A stretch of 64,000 nucleotides of DNA, from assembly GCA_031416415.1 (NCBI GenBank), contig JANOTP010000050.1:1-64000 (forward strand), in the 5' to 3' direction. The translations under genes were made by a program, and so were the position numbers. How positions within the stretch are numbered: position 1 is the first letter of the stretch; the number at the start of each line of letters is the position of its first letter. Under the pieces are notes generated by a model. The model was not told the origin of the DNA and did not search any database. It saw only the letters and a program-made list of their open reading frames with translations. Positions 23,854-32,460 of this stretch are shown piece after piece. The DNA comes from JANYCO01 sp031416415 (lineage in GTDB: Bacteria > Bacteroidota > Bacteroidia > Cytophagales > Cytophagaceae).

Positions 23854-25386
23854 TTAATTGTTTCTAAAATTCACATCATCGTTTTCGTCTTCTTCTCCTG
23901 CAGAACCTACGTTGTTAAGCAAGCTTCCAAGTAAATCTTTAAACTGAATCCCGCTATCTAATTTATGTTTGCTAATCTGAGAATATTCAGCTAGCCCATG
24001 AAGCAAAAACTCCATGTAAAGTAACTTCTCTTCTTTATTTAACGTTGGGTGTAGATTATTTACAACCGTAGCAAGGCCTGGTACAGATGTTAAAACACGC
24101 TCGTATTCTTCGTTCGACATAGTTTGTAAGAAATCAATAAAATTTCCGTTGTTAAACCAGTCAATTATTTCTCTATAGGTATTGTTTTTCTTCTCTTGTC
24201 CTTTTTTAATTTTTCTAGCTTTTTCAGGGCTAGGAAAAAGTGTTTCAAACTCTTCTCTTATCGCTTTACCAATTAGGTGAATAGCAACACTAGATATTCC
24301 CTCTAATTCACCTTCATATACAAGCTCTATTTTCCCTGTGATGGAAGGAATCACACCCATTACATCGGACACTCTTAAAAATGTTTTTTCATCCCCCGAC
24401 AATAGCATTCGTCTCTCAGCAGTACTATACATATTTTCAAAGGCAGAAATAGTAAGCCTTGCGGATACTCCACTTTTTTGATCTACGTATTCACTTTTTC
24501 TTGCTTCAAAAGAAATCTGTTCTACCAATTGTTTAATAAGCTCAGGAGCTTTAATGTTGTTTTTTTGAAAATCGCTGAGCCTTGCTTCCTGTTCTGTAAT
24601 CTGTCTTGAAATCTCAATAACTTTAGGATAGTGGGTTAAAATCTGACTGTCTATCCTGTCTTTTAAAGGAGTGATAATTGAACCTCTGTTGGTATAATCT
24701 TCAGGGTTTGCTGTAAAAACGAATTCGATATCAAGCGGTAGACGTAATTTGAATCCACGAATTTGTATATCTCCTTCTTGCAAAATATTAAACAAGGCCA
24801 CTTGAATTCTTGGCTGTAAATCGGGCAGTTCGTTGATCACAAAAATGCAACGATGCGAACGAGGAATTAAACCAAAATGTATAACTCGTTCGTCGGCATA
24901 AGTTAGTTTCATTGTAGCGGCTTTGATTGGATCAAGGTCACCAATCAAATCTGAAACAGAAACATCGGGTGTAGCAAGTTTCTCAGTATAACGATCGTCT
25001 CTATGCATCCATCCAATAGGTGTATCGTCACCTTTTTCACTGATCAAGTCAACTGCGTAGCGCGACAACGGTTGCAAGGGATCATCGTTTATTTCAGAAC
25101 CATACACAATTGGAATGTATTCATCAAGTAAGTTGGTCATCAACCTTGCCATACGGGTTTTAGCTTGCCCTCTAAGTCCAAGAAAAATAATATTATGTTT
25201 AGAAAGAACGGCAGTCTGCATCTGAGGAATTACTGTTTCTTCATACCCTTTTATTTTATCAAAAAGATTAATTTTATTTTTTAGGGCTACCACCAAATTT
25301 TGGCGCATTTCTTCTTTAACAGACTTTGACTGATATCCAGAGGCTTTAAGCTCTCCAAGGGTTTTAATAGTTGGGGTACTTTTCAT
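23854..25386 (-). CDS. MoxR/magnesium-chelatase-type AAA+ ATPase
   Basis: 510 residues from the ATG at 25386; a TTG at 25404 would add six residues. The AAA+ core has Walker A GLRGQAKT (70-77), Walker B region CIFVINELPDL in which the usual Asp-Glu is Asn185-Glu186, sensor 1 FTANPEDYTNRGS, and an arginine-finger region ITPLKDRIDSQI. The insert RIQVALFNILQEGDIQIRG is typical of the chelatase/MoxR class. These ATPases act as chaperones that load cofactors or remodel proteins together with a VWA partner. Its VWA partner gene lies 43 nt upstream on the same strand. The C-terminal half is helical with an acidic tail. Confidence 0.85.
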   Translation of the reverse strand: MKSTPTIKTLGELKASGYQSKSVKEEMRQNLVVALKNKINLFDKIKGYEETVIPQMQTAVLSKHNIIFLGLRGQAKTRMARLMTNLLDEYIPIVYGSEINDDPLQPLSRYAVDLISEKGDDTPIGWMHRDDRYTEKLATPDVSVSDLIGDLDPIKAATMKLTYADERVIHFGLIPRSHRCIFVINELPDLQPRIQVALFNILQEGDIQIRGFKLRLPLDIEFVFTANPEDYTNRGSIITPLKDRIDSQILTHYPKVIEISRQITEQEARLSDFQKNNIKAPELIKQLVEQISFEARKSEYVDQKSGVSARLTISAFENMYSTAERRMLLSGDEKTFLRVSDVMGVIPSITGKIELVYEGELEGISSVAIHLIGKAIREEFETLFPSPEKARKIKKGQEKKNNTYREIIDWFNNGNFIDFLQTMSNEEYERVLTSVPGLATVVNNLHPTLNKEEKLLYMEFLLHGLAEYSQISKHKLDSGIQFKDLLGSLLNNVGSAGEEDENDDVNFRNN

Positions 25387-25429
25387 AATAGATTTAAATC
25401 GCAAATGCGTATGTCGTGGTTTTATAAAA

Positions 25430-26527
25430 TTATTTAACTGTCTTTCTTCTGTTTTTTACAAAATCTTCAAATACATATTCTCCAAGACCAGTCAAGGAGC
25501 TATAAAAAGCTCTTCCGTTATTAGTTTTTGTAAATTCACGTACAAACTCTTGTAAGTAGGGGTCTTTGGCAATCATAAAAGTGGTTATAGGAATTTTCAA
25601 CCTTCTACATTGAGCAGCCATATTCAAGGTTTTATTTACTACTTTTCTATCGAGCCCAAAACTATTTTTATAATATTGATTCCCCTCTTTTAAACAAGTA
25701 GGTTTTCCATCCGTAATCATAAAAATCTGTTTGTTGGCAGACTTTCTTCTGCGCAATAAATCCATTGCAAGTTCTAACCCTGCATAAGTATTAGTATGAT
25801 AGGGACCTACTTGAAGGTAGGGAAGGTCTTTCACTTCTATCGGCCAAGCATCGTTGCCAAAAACAATAATATCCAATGTATCCTTAGGGTATTTTGTTTT
25901 TATTAATTCTGCAAGGGCCATTGCTACTTTTTTGGCAGGCGTTATTCTGTCTTCGCCATATAAAATCATTGAATGGGAAATATCGATCATCAAACAGGTG
26001 GACGTTTGAGATTTTTGTTCTTTCTCTTGCACTTGCAAATCATCCTGAGTAAGTCGAAACTCCTCAATGCCATGATTAATCTGTGCGTTTTGCAACGACT
26101 CTGTAAGGCTTATAGAGTCTAGATTGTCACCAAATTCAAAAGGACGAATATCTGAAGTGAGTTCATCGCCATTGCCTGTGAAATTAGTTTTATGATTTCC
26201 TTGATTGGTTTTCTTAAATTTTCCAAAAATTTCTTCTAACGCATTCTTTCGAATAGTTTGTTCCGATTTTCCCGTAAGATCAAAACTCCCTTCCTCGCTC
26301 CCCTCTTCAATAAACCCTTTTGATTTCAGATCTTCAATAAAATCGCCCATACCATACTCACTGTTCGTAAGAGTATACTCTCTATCCAGTTCATTTAGCC
26401 ATTCCAACGCCTCCTTCACATCCCCAGCGGTGTAGTTGAGCAATTGAAAAAACAGTTTTGACATCTTTTCAAAAGAACTGTTTTCGTTGTTGTCGGGTAT
26501 AAATTGTGTGAACCTTAGTCCTAACAT
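25430..26527 (-). CDS. VWA-domain protein partnered with the MoxR-like ATPase
   Basis: 365 residues from the ATG at 26527. Residues ~1-165 are helical and charged. The VWA domain spans ~177-350 with an intact metal-ion-dependent adhesion site: DISHS (182-186), the Thr of HTNT (~245) and ITDGKP (Asp ~272). The FVREFTKTNNGRAFYSS segment ends the fold. VWA proteins next to MoxR ATPases bind substrate through the metal and are thought to present it for ATP-driven remodelling. No signal peptide is present, so the pair is cytosolic. Promoter elements with 20-nt spacing end 3 nt before the ATG. The ATPase gene follows after 43 nt. Confidence 0.85.
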   Translation of the reverse strand: MLGLRFTQFIPDNNENSSFEKMSKLFFQLLNYTAGDVKEALEWLNELDREYTLTNSEYGMGDFIEDLKSKGFIEEGSEEGSFDLTGKSEQTIRKNALEEIFGKFKKTNQGNHKTNFTGNGDELTSDIRPFEFGDNLDSISLTESLQNAQINHGIEEFRLTQDDLQVQEKEQKSQTSTCLMIDISHSMILYGEDRITPAKKVAMALAELIKTKYPKDTLDIIVFGNDAWPIEVKDLPYLQVGPYHTNTYAGLELAMDLLRRRKSANKQIFMITDGKPTCLKEGNQYYKNSFGLDRKVVNKTLNMAAQCRRLKIPITTFMIAKDPYLQEFVREFTKTNNGRAFYSSLTGLGEYVFEDFVKNRRKTVK

Positions 26528-26530
26528 TAG

Positions 26531-26561
26531 CAAAAATCTTGATTATGTTGGAAGGTAACAA
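26531..26561 (-). promoter_or_regulatory. Promoter of the VWA-MoxR operon (leaderless)
   Basis: On the minus strand TTG (26561-26559), a 20-nt spacer, and GATTTTTG (26538-26531; one mismatch to TAnnTTTG). The ATG at 26527 is only 3 nt beyond, implying a leaderless transcript. Confidence 0.5.
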
Positions 26562-26681
26562 AAAATGACAAAGGAATGTTCAGAAAATGGGGTGAATTAG
26601 GTTAATTGTTCGTTAAATTAATTTTTATAGTTGATTTTCAGAAGGAAAGGTTAAGAGGTAAACTATTAATGGTAAGAGATG

Positions 26682-27338
26682 CTAAACTTTAGTTACTACC
26701 ACAATAATATTTTCCATATTCACGACTGCTCCATTCATTTCAAAATCCGGTTCTCGATTTTCTTGTACCTCATTAACTTCAAAACCATTTTCAGAAAGCA
26801 ATTTAACTATACTGTCTTTAGAAAATAAATTAAATCCGTATTTAGTAAAAGGATATTTTTCAGTTTGATGTTTTGGACGAAAGCCAATTATAAATTTACC
26901 ATTAGGTTGTAAAACTCTTTTTATTTCATTTAATACCTTAACTTCTTCGTCCCAGAAATAAATAGTGTTGATAGTGACTATTTTATTAAACGAATGCCCA
27001 GCAAAAGGAAGCGCTAAAAATTCAGAAAGAACAAACGTTGCTTGCCCGTTTAAGATCCATTCCGCATTTTCTTTTTGGGATTCTTCAATCATCAACGCTG
27101 AGTAATCGCAGCCCGTATAGAAAATTTTTGGGTGTTTAGATACTATTTCTTTTACAAAAAAACCGTTGCCCATCCCTACTTCAAGAATATTGTCTCCTGC
27201 TTTTGCACTTACCAACTCTAATGCAGCACGAATAATATGCTGATTGCCATGGCTCATCCATTCTCCTGTCTTAATACCATTTTCACCATAAGGCTTGCGA
27301 AGTTGTGCTGCTGTTTCTTGTGCCTGTTTTTCGTCCAT
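26682..27338 (-). CDS. Class I SAM-dependent methyltransferase
   Basis: 218 residues, cytosolic. The Rossmann methyltransferase motif I is DNILEVGMGNGFFVKEIV, motif II YTGCDYSALMIEES, then NKIVTINTIYFWDE (motif IV) and EIKRVLQPNGKFIIGFRP (motif VI), the Methyltransf_11 layout. It uses S-adenosylmethionine to methylate an unknown small molecule. The gene stands alone between the VWA operon and the RAYT element. Substrate cannot be inferred. Confidence 0.85.
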   Translation of the reverse strand: MDEKQAQETAAQLRKPYGENGIKTGEWMSHGNQHIIRAALELVSAKAGDNILEVGMGNGFFVKEIVSKHPKIFYTGCDYSALMIEESQKENAEWILNGQATFVLSEFLALPFAGHSFNKIVTINTIYFWDEEVKVLNEIKRVLQPNGKFIIGFRPKHQTEKYPFTKYGFNLFSKDSIVKLLSENGFEVNEVQENREPDFEMNGAVVNMENIIVVVTKV

Positions 27339-27488
27339 TGAAGTTGTGTTTTGTATCGACTTGTCGTTAGCAATCGCCTAAGCTTCTATATTTTTTATCT
27401 ATTGACCTAAAAATAAACAACTTTACTGATCTAGACAAGACAACGCAAATGCATTATTCCCTTTAACTAAAAAATCTATACTTCGTCC

Positions 27489-27550
27489 ACGCAGAGTCTC
27501 CCGCAACAGAGTCGTTGACATTAGGAGATCGATTGCAGGGGACTCTGCGT
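27489..27550. repeat. Left REP-type hairpin of the RAYT element
   Basis: Arms 27489-27506 and 27533-27550 form an 18-bp imperfect stem (one G-T wobble, one mismatch) with a 26-nt loop; the conserved part of the stem is CGCAGAGTC/GACTCTGCG. It lies 6 nt after the transposase stop. Bases 27492-27507 (CAGAGTCTCCCGCAAC) recur inverted in the right-hand hairpin at 28241-28256. Confidence 0.7.
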
Positions 27551-27556
27551 TGTCCG

Positions 27557-28126
27557 CTAGGAACCAGGAATGTCTTTATAGTGCATAATGTCTATTATTC
27601 CTTTTTTACCGCATTCATAAAAGCCAGCGCTTGAGTGAATATAATCTGTATAATCGTCTACCAATTTCCATTTACCACTTACTGGATTGTGATGTATATA
27701 CTCTAGTTTTTGTTCTATAAACCATTCAGTATAGCAAGGTTTTGCATCAAAAGAAGGTTGAAATACTTGATGTATTTTACCATTCTTTTTTTCATTTAGT
27801 AATACCTCATTTTTTAAAAATGAAAGTAATTCGAATTGATTTAATTTTTCTAAGCGTACAACAGTTTCGTATGCCATAAATCTTTTTCCATTACCAATAA
27901 TTTTATTTAGGGCGTTGCTTCCTGCAGGCAGATAAAGCAATACATGCAAGTGATTTGGCATAATTACATAGCCGTTTATTCCTATTGAATTTTTTATAAG
28001 TAGTGTAAACCACTTATAAATCTCATCATAAAGATTGGCGATTTCAAAAAGGTTTAACCAGTTATAACAAGTAATGGTACAAAAATAAGTAACCGAAGTT
28101 TCGGAGTGAATTCTTTTAACGGACAT
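27557..28126 (-). CDS. REP-associated tyrosine transposase (RAYT, IS200-like Y1/HUH family)
   Basis: 189 residues, intact. The HUH nickase motif is in GYVIMPNHLHVLLYLPAG (His59 and His61). The C-terminal QKLEYIHHNPVSGKWKLVDDY segment matches the conserved end of the Transposase_17 family; the nucleophilic tyrosine is likely among those C-terminal residues or in the helix before it. The N-terminal TYFCTITCYNW strand is also typical. RAYTs bind and cut single-stranded REP hairpins and appear to be domesticated rather than freely mobile. The flanking hairpins with matching sequence support that assignment. The gene reads on the minus strand and has no partner genes. Confidence 0.85.
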   Translation of the reverse strand: MSVKRIHSETSVTYFCTITCYNWLNLFEIANLYDEIYKWFTLLIKNSIGINGYVIMPNHLHVLLYLPAGSNALNKIIGNGKRFMAYETVVRLEKLNQFELLSFLKNEVLLNEKKNGKIHQVFQPSFDAKPCYTEWFIEQKLEYIHHNPVSGKWKLVDDYTDYIHSSAGFYECGKKGIIDIMHYKDIPGS

Positions 28127-28196
28127 AGTGAAAAATTAAAAATGTTATGCTGTAAATATATGGTTTTTTGAATTAAAAAGGGCTTCGTAGTTAGCA

Positions 28197-28259
28197 GCTC
28201 AGAGTCCCCTTCTTAATTTGTGAATATTTTTGAAAAGTGAGTTGCGGGAGACTCTGAGC
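28197..28259. repeat. Right REP-type hairpin of the RAYT element
   Basis: A perfect 10-bp stem GCTCAGAGTC/GACTCTGAGC (28197-28206 with 28250-28259), followed after one mismatch by CCC/GGG, with a long loop. It mirrors the left hairpin: the GTTGCGGGAGACTCTG run (28241-28256) is the exact reverse complement of 27492-27507. It lies about 70 nt upstream of the transposase ATG. Confidence 0.7.
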
Positions 28260-28340
28260 GGACATAAATGCATATTCCCCTTGACTGAAAATTATATGCC
28301 TTTTAAGATGTGATTGGAAAAAGAAACAACTTAACGCTAG

Positions 28341-29246
28341 TTAAAATCTAATATCACAATCAGGTAGTTCTTTTATTAAACGTTTTTTTTCTTTTTCAGC
28401 AATTGGGTTATTTGTCAATATTAATGTTTTTAACGACTTAAGTTTATTTATAGAACTTGGAAGTTGTGTAAGTTGATTGTTACTTAAAACAAGCAATTCT
28501 AATTGCTTCAATTTTACTATTTCGATAGGGATTTCAGAAATTTGATTCTTATCAAGAATCAAAGAAGTTAAATTTTCTGCATTTCCAATACTCAAAGAAA
28601 GCCTCTGCAATTTATTATTTGAAACATTCAATACCATCAATTTTTTTCCAAAAATCTCTGACGGTAATTCGATTAGTTTATTCCCTGCAAAAGACACATT
28701 TATCAATTGTTGAGTATTTGTTAGCATCGAAATTTGTTTTAAATTATTATTTTCAAAATCAACAAACCTTAGATTTGGCAAATTCCACAATTCAGCTGGA
28801 ATACTATCGATCTGATTCAAAGAAATCAATAAAACTTCTAACTGTTCGAGCCTACTCATTTCGAAAGGCATTACTTTGATTTTATTTTTAGCTAAATCAA
28901 GCGTCTTTAATCGGCTTAATTTGCCTATTTCATCCGGAATGTTTTCTATTGCATTTTGCCTTAAATTCAACTCTTGCAATTTGATCAACGAAAAAATTTC
29001 TCTATCAATATTCTTTATTTTATTCTTCATTAAATTTAGATGAATTGTATTTTTCACAATACTAATTCCAACAGGAACTTCATCTAGTTGCTGTTCACGA
29101 AAATTTAAATAAATAGCAGTATCCTTGCTTGTCAATGCATCTGCAACAGTTGAAAAAATGCTTTTTTCCTCTACATATTGAAGTGTATTTTGACCATTAC
29201 TAAACAAAGAAAGTGGCAAAAAAAATATAAAAATAAATTTTTTCAT
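28341..29246 (-). CDS. Secreted leucine-rich repeat protein
   Basis: 301 residues with a signal peptide (LPLSLFSNGQ, cut near 19). From about residue 45 to the end there are roughly ten LRRs of ~23 residues with the LxxLxLxxNxIxxIPxEIxxLxxL consensus, as in LIKLQELNLRQNAIENIPDEIGKL, LKTLDLAKNKIKVMPFEMSRL and LELLVLSNNQLTQLPSSINKL. These form a curved solenoid for protein binding. No other domain is present, and no T9SS tail, so it is probably periplasmic or released through another route. It lies 66 bp downstream of phoX on the same strand with a hairpin terminator between them. Confidence 0.85.
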   Translation of the reverse strand: MKKFIFIFFLPLSLFSNGQNTLQYVEEKSIFSTVADALTSKDTAIYLNFREQQLDEVPVGISIVKNTIHLNLMKNKIKNIDREIFSLIKLQELNLRQNAIENIPDEIGKLSRLKTLDLAKNKIKVMPFEMSRLEQLEVLLISLNQIDSIPAELWNLPNLRFVDFENNNLKQISMLTNTQQLINVSFAGNKLIELPSEIFGKKLMVLNVSNNKLQRLSLSIGNAENLTSLILDKNQISEIPIEIVKLKQLELLVLSNNQLTQLPSSINKLKSLKTLILTNNPIAEKEKKRLIKELPDCDIRF

Positions 29247-29260
29247 CTTACGAAAATTTA

Positions 29261-29294
29261 TATTCCGACATCAATCGTAATTGATGTCGGAATA
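29261..29294 (-). terminator. Terminator-like hairpin between phoX and the LRR gene
   Basis: A perfect 15-bp stem (29261-29275 with 29280-29294, core TTCCGACATCAAT) around a 4-nt loop. It lies 17 nt after the phoX stop. On the minus strand it is followed by ATAAATTTT, a weak U-rich tail. Confidence 0.6.
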
Positions 29295-29311
29295 GTATAT
29301 AGTTTAAATTA

Positions 29312-31813
29312 CTAGTTTGCTATAATTCTTTGAACCGAGGATTTGTCCCCCACTTTTGTTACAACAAAATAAACACCTTTATTAGGCATTGCTCCAAGTT
29401 GAACAGTAGAACTACCAGCATCAAATATTTTTGATTTAATTACAGATTTTACAATGTTACCTTGGGCATCATAAATTGTGACATTAACTTCTGTAGTTTC
29501 ATTTAATTGTAAACTTAAATTAAAATCACCATTAGACGGATTAGGAAAAACAGTTGTATTTACTGCTCCTGACGAGTAGGATTCACCTTCAAAATCAGTT
29601 CCTATTCTCGCACCTGCACCTGTTCCAAGATTTTCTTTTCTTGCAATAACTATTGTGTAAGCGGCATTAAATGCATTGCTCACACCAGCAGCATCTACTT
29701 GACTACCGTTTGAAGAAGAAGGGTGCTGCATAGATAAAAACATAAATTTATTGTCAGGAGAAAATGTTATTCCTGTAGGTTCACCTCCTGCTGGTGTAGT
29801 AGCAAACAACTCAACTCTAGGACTAGCTTGAGTATGTCCGTTTCTTACCACCCAAATATGATTTCTTCCGCCATCTTGTGTTACCCATAAATTACCTTCC
29901 TGATCAAAAGCTAGATTATCATTGCCTGATCCCCAGCTCTCAGAAATAGAACCTGTGCCATAATTAACAGTATATGATCTGCCACCTACATAAGTTTCGA
30001 AACCACTCAACGAAGTTCCATTATCTGTAAAACGATATGTTCTACCATTTCCTTTAGAGGTGAAATAAACTTTACCGTCTGGTGCTATTTCAACATCTTC
30101 TACTCCATTCAATTGTGTACCTCCTAAAGAGATCGCTAATGAATAGGTGCTATTTCTATCGCTTTTTGTAGTGTTGGGAACTTGCACCCAAGTACCTGTT
30201 GATACAGTAGGTTCACCTGAAGAGAGTGCGCTACCTAGTTTTAATACATATAAATTACCAGCCGATAGATTGCCTGCTGTAGTGGCCACAAATTTATATA
30301 CACATCCATCAGGAGAATCTTCGCCATAGTAAGCAGTTCTGCTGTCGCTAGCAACAACCACATTCTCATGACTCATTCTACCCATTGCCCATAATTTTTC
30401 TGGAATGCCATTACCATATTGCTTTATAGCAGCAGAAATAGGATCAATTTCTACCTGCCATCCTACATCTATATACCCATCGCCGTTAGCATCTCCAGTA
30501 TTCCTACTTTCTTCACTCGTAATAGAAGTTCCCCAAGGAGTAATTCCACCAGAACAGTTTCGTTCTGTTTTAACAATAGAAGAAGCACCAAACGAAATAG
30601 GTTTAGAATTTGACTGCTGCCATAATTTAGTAGTAGAATTATAATTTACTAACAACTGCGATACACCTCCAGGAGTATTTTCATGATTAATATGTAAGTA
30701 TCCTGAAGTACTAGAACCTCCAGTAGGGATATATCCTGTGAAATCATTTCCTCCAGGAACAGTTCCTCCTGTAGAGTAAGAAGAGCCTTGCTTAAATAAA
30801 TATTGAAAAGTATGCGTTGAAGGTAAAACTAAATAAGCTGTTTGTGCGGTAGGAAGAACAGATGTAAAGGTTCCTATAGTGGAAGGAGCTACACTAGATT
30901 GAGTAGTAAAATTCCATGTCGTAGCTGTTGTGATACCAGCAAAATTATTTCCAGCAAGATCTTTCACTACACCAGAAGGCATTTCAATAGTTAAGGCCTT
31001 AGTAAATCCAAAATCAGAAGGATTTATGGTCAATGTATTTCCAGAAATAGTAACTGCTGCTGCAAGCACATCGATGGTTTGTATTGCTACACCTGCTTCT
31101 TTAATAGAGATTAGACCTGTTCCTTTCTGAATATTTTCGTTAAACGTCATTACTAAATTTGACGTAATAGAAACATTGGTAGAATTGTCTAAGGGATTCA
31201 CAGAAGACAAAACAGGAGCTGTAACATCAGCCGCTATAGAAGTCGCTGTTAATTCCATATCAAAAGAAATATCTGAACTGCTACCATTTCTTTGATGAAT
31301 TTCAACTGCAATACTATTTGTTCCTGTAACGAAATAAGAAGCTAAAAGATTAGTCGAAATCCAAGTGTTACCATCATCTGAAGCAGTGGCGCTTGCTGCA
31401 GTAGTATTAGAAATAGTACCTGTTGGCATATTATTTCTATATCTTTCTACACCGTTAAAATAAACTACAATTCCGTCGTCTCTTTTAACTCTCATCACAA
31501 AATTAGAAAGAGTATTTACGTCTGAAATCGAAATTGCTCTTCTAAAATAGGTAGTAATGTATTTTGAAGAAGAACTTGGGCCATAGGAAACGATCTTAGC
31601 TTCATCGCCGTCGCCATAACCAAGCTGAGATGCTCCTGAAAGCCAAGATGCATCGTTAAAAGAACTTGAGCGCCATGCAGTTCCTTGATTAGAGCCATTG
31701 TCTAGATATTTCCAAACAGAGCCTGTCCCTGTTAAGGTAACGGTTTGTGCCGATGCGTTTAATACAGATAACTGTATAAGCACTAGCAAAGAATAAAAAA
31801 CAATACGTATCAT
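29312..31813 (-). CDS. phoX: Secreted PhoX-type alkaline phosphatase with Ig-like domain and T9SS tail
   Basis: 833 residues with a signal peptide (ends ASAQ). Residues ~25-195 are a jelly-roll domain (WKYLDNGSNQGTAWRSSSF, YFRRAISI). Residues ~198-305 are an SbsA-type Ig-like domain (APVLSSVNPLDNSTNVSITSNLVMTFNENI). Residues ~320-745 are a PhoX/DUF839 catalytic propeller, with GYLHINHENTPGG, ERNCSGGITPWGTSITSEESR, MGRMSHENVVVA, YYGEDSPDGCVYKF, GVEDVEIAPDGKVYF and EPTGITFSPDNKFMFLSMQHP. The last ~75 residues (VFPNPSNGDFNLSL to RIIAN) form a T9SS sorting domain. PhoX releases phosphate from organic phosphate esters and uses calcium and iron. Together with the pst cluster it suggests organophosphate scavenging. 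The exact metal ligands were not traced. Confidence 0.85.
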   Translation of the reverse strand: MIRIVFYSLLVLIQLSVLNASAQTVTLTGTGSVWKYLDNGSNQGTAWRSSSFNDASWLSGASQLGYGDGDEAKIVSYGPSSSSKYITTYFRRAISISDVNTLSNFVMRVKRDDGIVVYFNGVERYRNNMPTGTISNTTAASATASDDGNTWISTNLLASYFVTGTNSIAVEIHQRNGSSSDISFDMELTATSIAADVTAPVLSSVNPLDNSTNVSITSNLVMTFNENIQKGTGLISIKEAGVAIQTIDVLAAAVTISGNTLTINPSDFGFTKALTIEMPSGVVKDLAGNNFAGITTATTWNFTTQSSVAPSTIGTFTSVLPTAQTAYLVLPSTHTFQYLFKQGSSYSTGGTVPGGNDFTGYIPTGGSSTSGYLHINHENTPGGVSQLLVNYNSTTKLWQQSNSKPISFGASSIVKTERNCSGGITPWGTSITSEESRNTGDANGDGYIDVGWQVEIDPISAAIKQYGNGIPEKLWAMGRMSHENVVVASDSRTAYYGEDSPDGCVYKFVATTAGNLSAGNLYVLKLGSALSSGEPTVSTGTWVQVPNTTKSDRNSTYSLAISLGGTQLNGVEDVEIAPDGKVYFTSKGNGRTYRFTDNGTSLSGFETYVGGRSYTVNYGTGSISESWGSGNDNLAFDQEGNLWVTQDGGRNHIWVVRNGHTQASPRVELFATTPAGGEPTGITFSPDNKFMFLSMQHPSSSNGSQVDAAGVSNAFNAAYTIVIARKENLGTGAGARIGTDFEGESYSSGAVNTTVFPNPSNGDFNLSLQLNETTEVNVTIYDAQGNIVKSVIKSKIFDAGSSTVQLGAMPNKGVYFVVTKVGDKSSVQRIIAN

Positions 31814-32107
31814 ACTAACTATAAGGTTTGGTTTACGCTACAATATTACTGTCTATGTATTTCCTGATAGGTATGAAGTATTTAATAAATTATTATGTTA
31901 TCATTCCGAATGTTTCCTTATAGTAATTAAATATTAAATCTATATCCTGAAGCGTATAAAAAATCTTTTAATAGTTGGCAAACTATTAATTTTAGTTATA
32001 GAATTGAAGTGATTATAAGCGATAACTTATTTTAGGAAGAAAAGTTGCTTTTAGGAAATTTTTCTGCAGAACCTTAGCATTCTGAAATGGAAGCTGCAAA
32101 CAAAGTC

Positions 32108-32419
32108 TTATCTAATATTTTTTTCCAACAGATCCTCTACAACTTCCATCTCAAATAAGACTTCGATTTTCTCGCAGCATTCTGTCATTGTCTCTTTAAT
32201 ATCTTCCGATGACTTTGGCAATTTGTTACCTGAATTTTTCCATGTAATTTTATCAGGCCATTGGGCGTAGGCTATGTAGTTAAGTTCGCTCTGTTTATGA
32301 AGTCTTGAACCTAGACTACCTTCGTATTCATAGATCAAGACAGTCATACCTCTCCAAGCTTTTTCAAAATTATTAGCTTGATTAGGCTTTACTTTAAAAG
32401 AATAGAGAACTGTAAACAT
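32108..32419 (-). CDS. Antibiotic biosynthesis monooxygenase (ABM) domain protein
   Basis: 103 residues, cytosolic, of the dimeric alpha-beta barrel type. The sequence MFTVLYSFKVKPNQANNFEKAWRGMTVLIYEYEGSLGSRLHKQSELNYIAYAQWPDKITWKN shows the strand-helix-strand core of the ABM family, including the conserved W in YAQWPD. Family members act as small cofactor-free monooxygenases or as heme-degrading or uncharacterised proteins. It stands 41 nt downstream of the GNAT gene on the same strand, so both may be on one transcript; no function is implied by context. Confidence 0.7.
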   Translation of the reverse strand: MFTVLYSFKVKPNQANNFEKAWRGMTVLIYEYEGSLGSRLHKQSELNYIAYAQWPDKITWKNSGNKLPKSSEDIKETMTECCEKIEVLFEMEVVEDLLEKNIR

Positions 32420-32460
32420 TTTATTTATGGGATTGAGAAATAGTCACGGAAAACATATGA

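Larger units (their letters stand above)
27489..28259 (-). mobile_element. RAYT/REP element (single-gene, hairpin-flanked)
   Basis: A ~770-bp unit made of one Y1 transposase gene bounded by two hairpins that share a perfect 16-bp inverted repeat (27492-27507 versus 28241-28256). This is the layout expected of a REP-associated tyrosine transposase with its cognate palindromes rather than of a classical IS with short terminal inverted repeats. Both hairpin stems centre on GAGTC/GACTC. The element is GC-richer than its surroundings at its ends. Confidence 0.65.
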
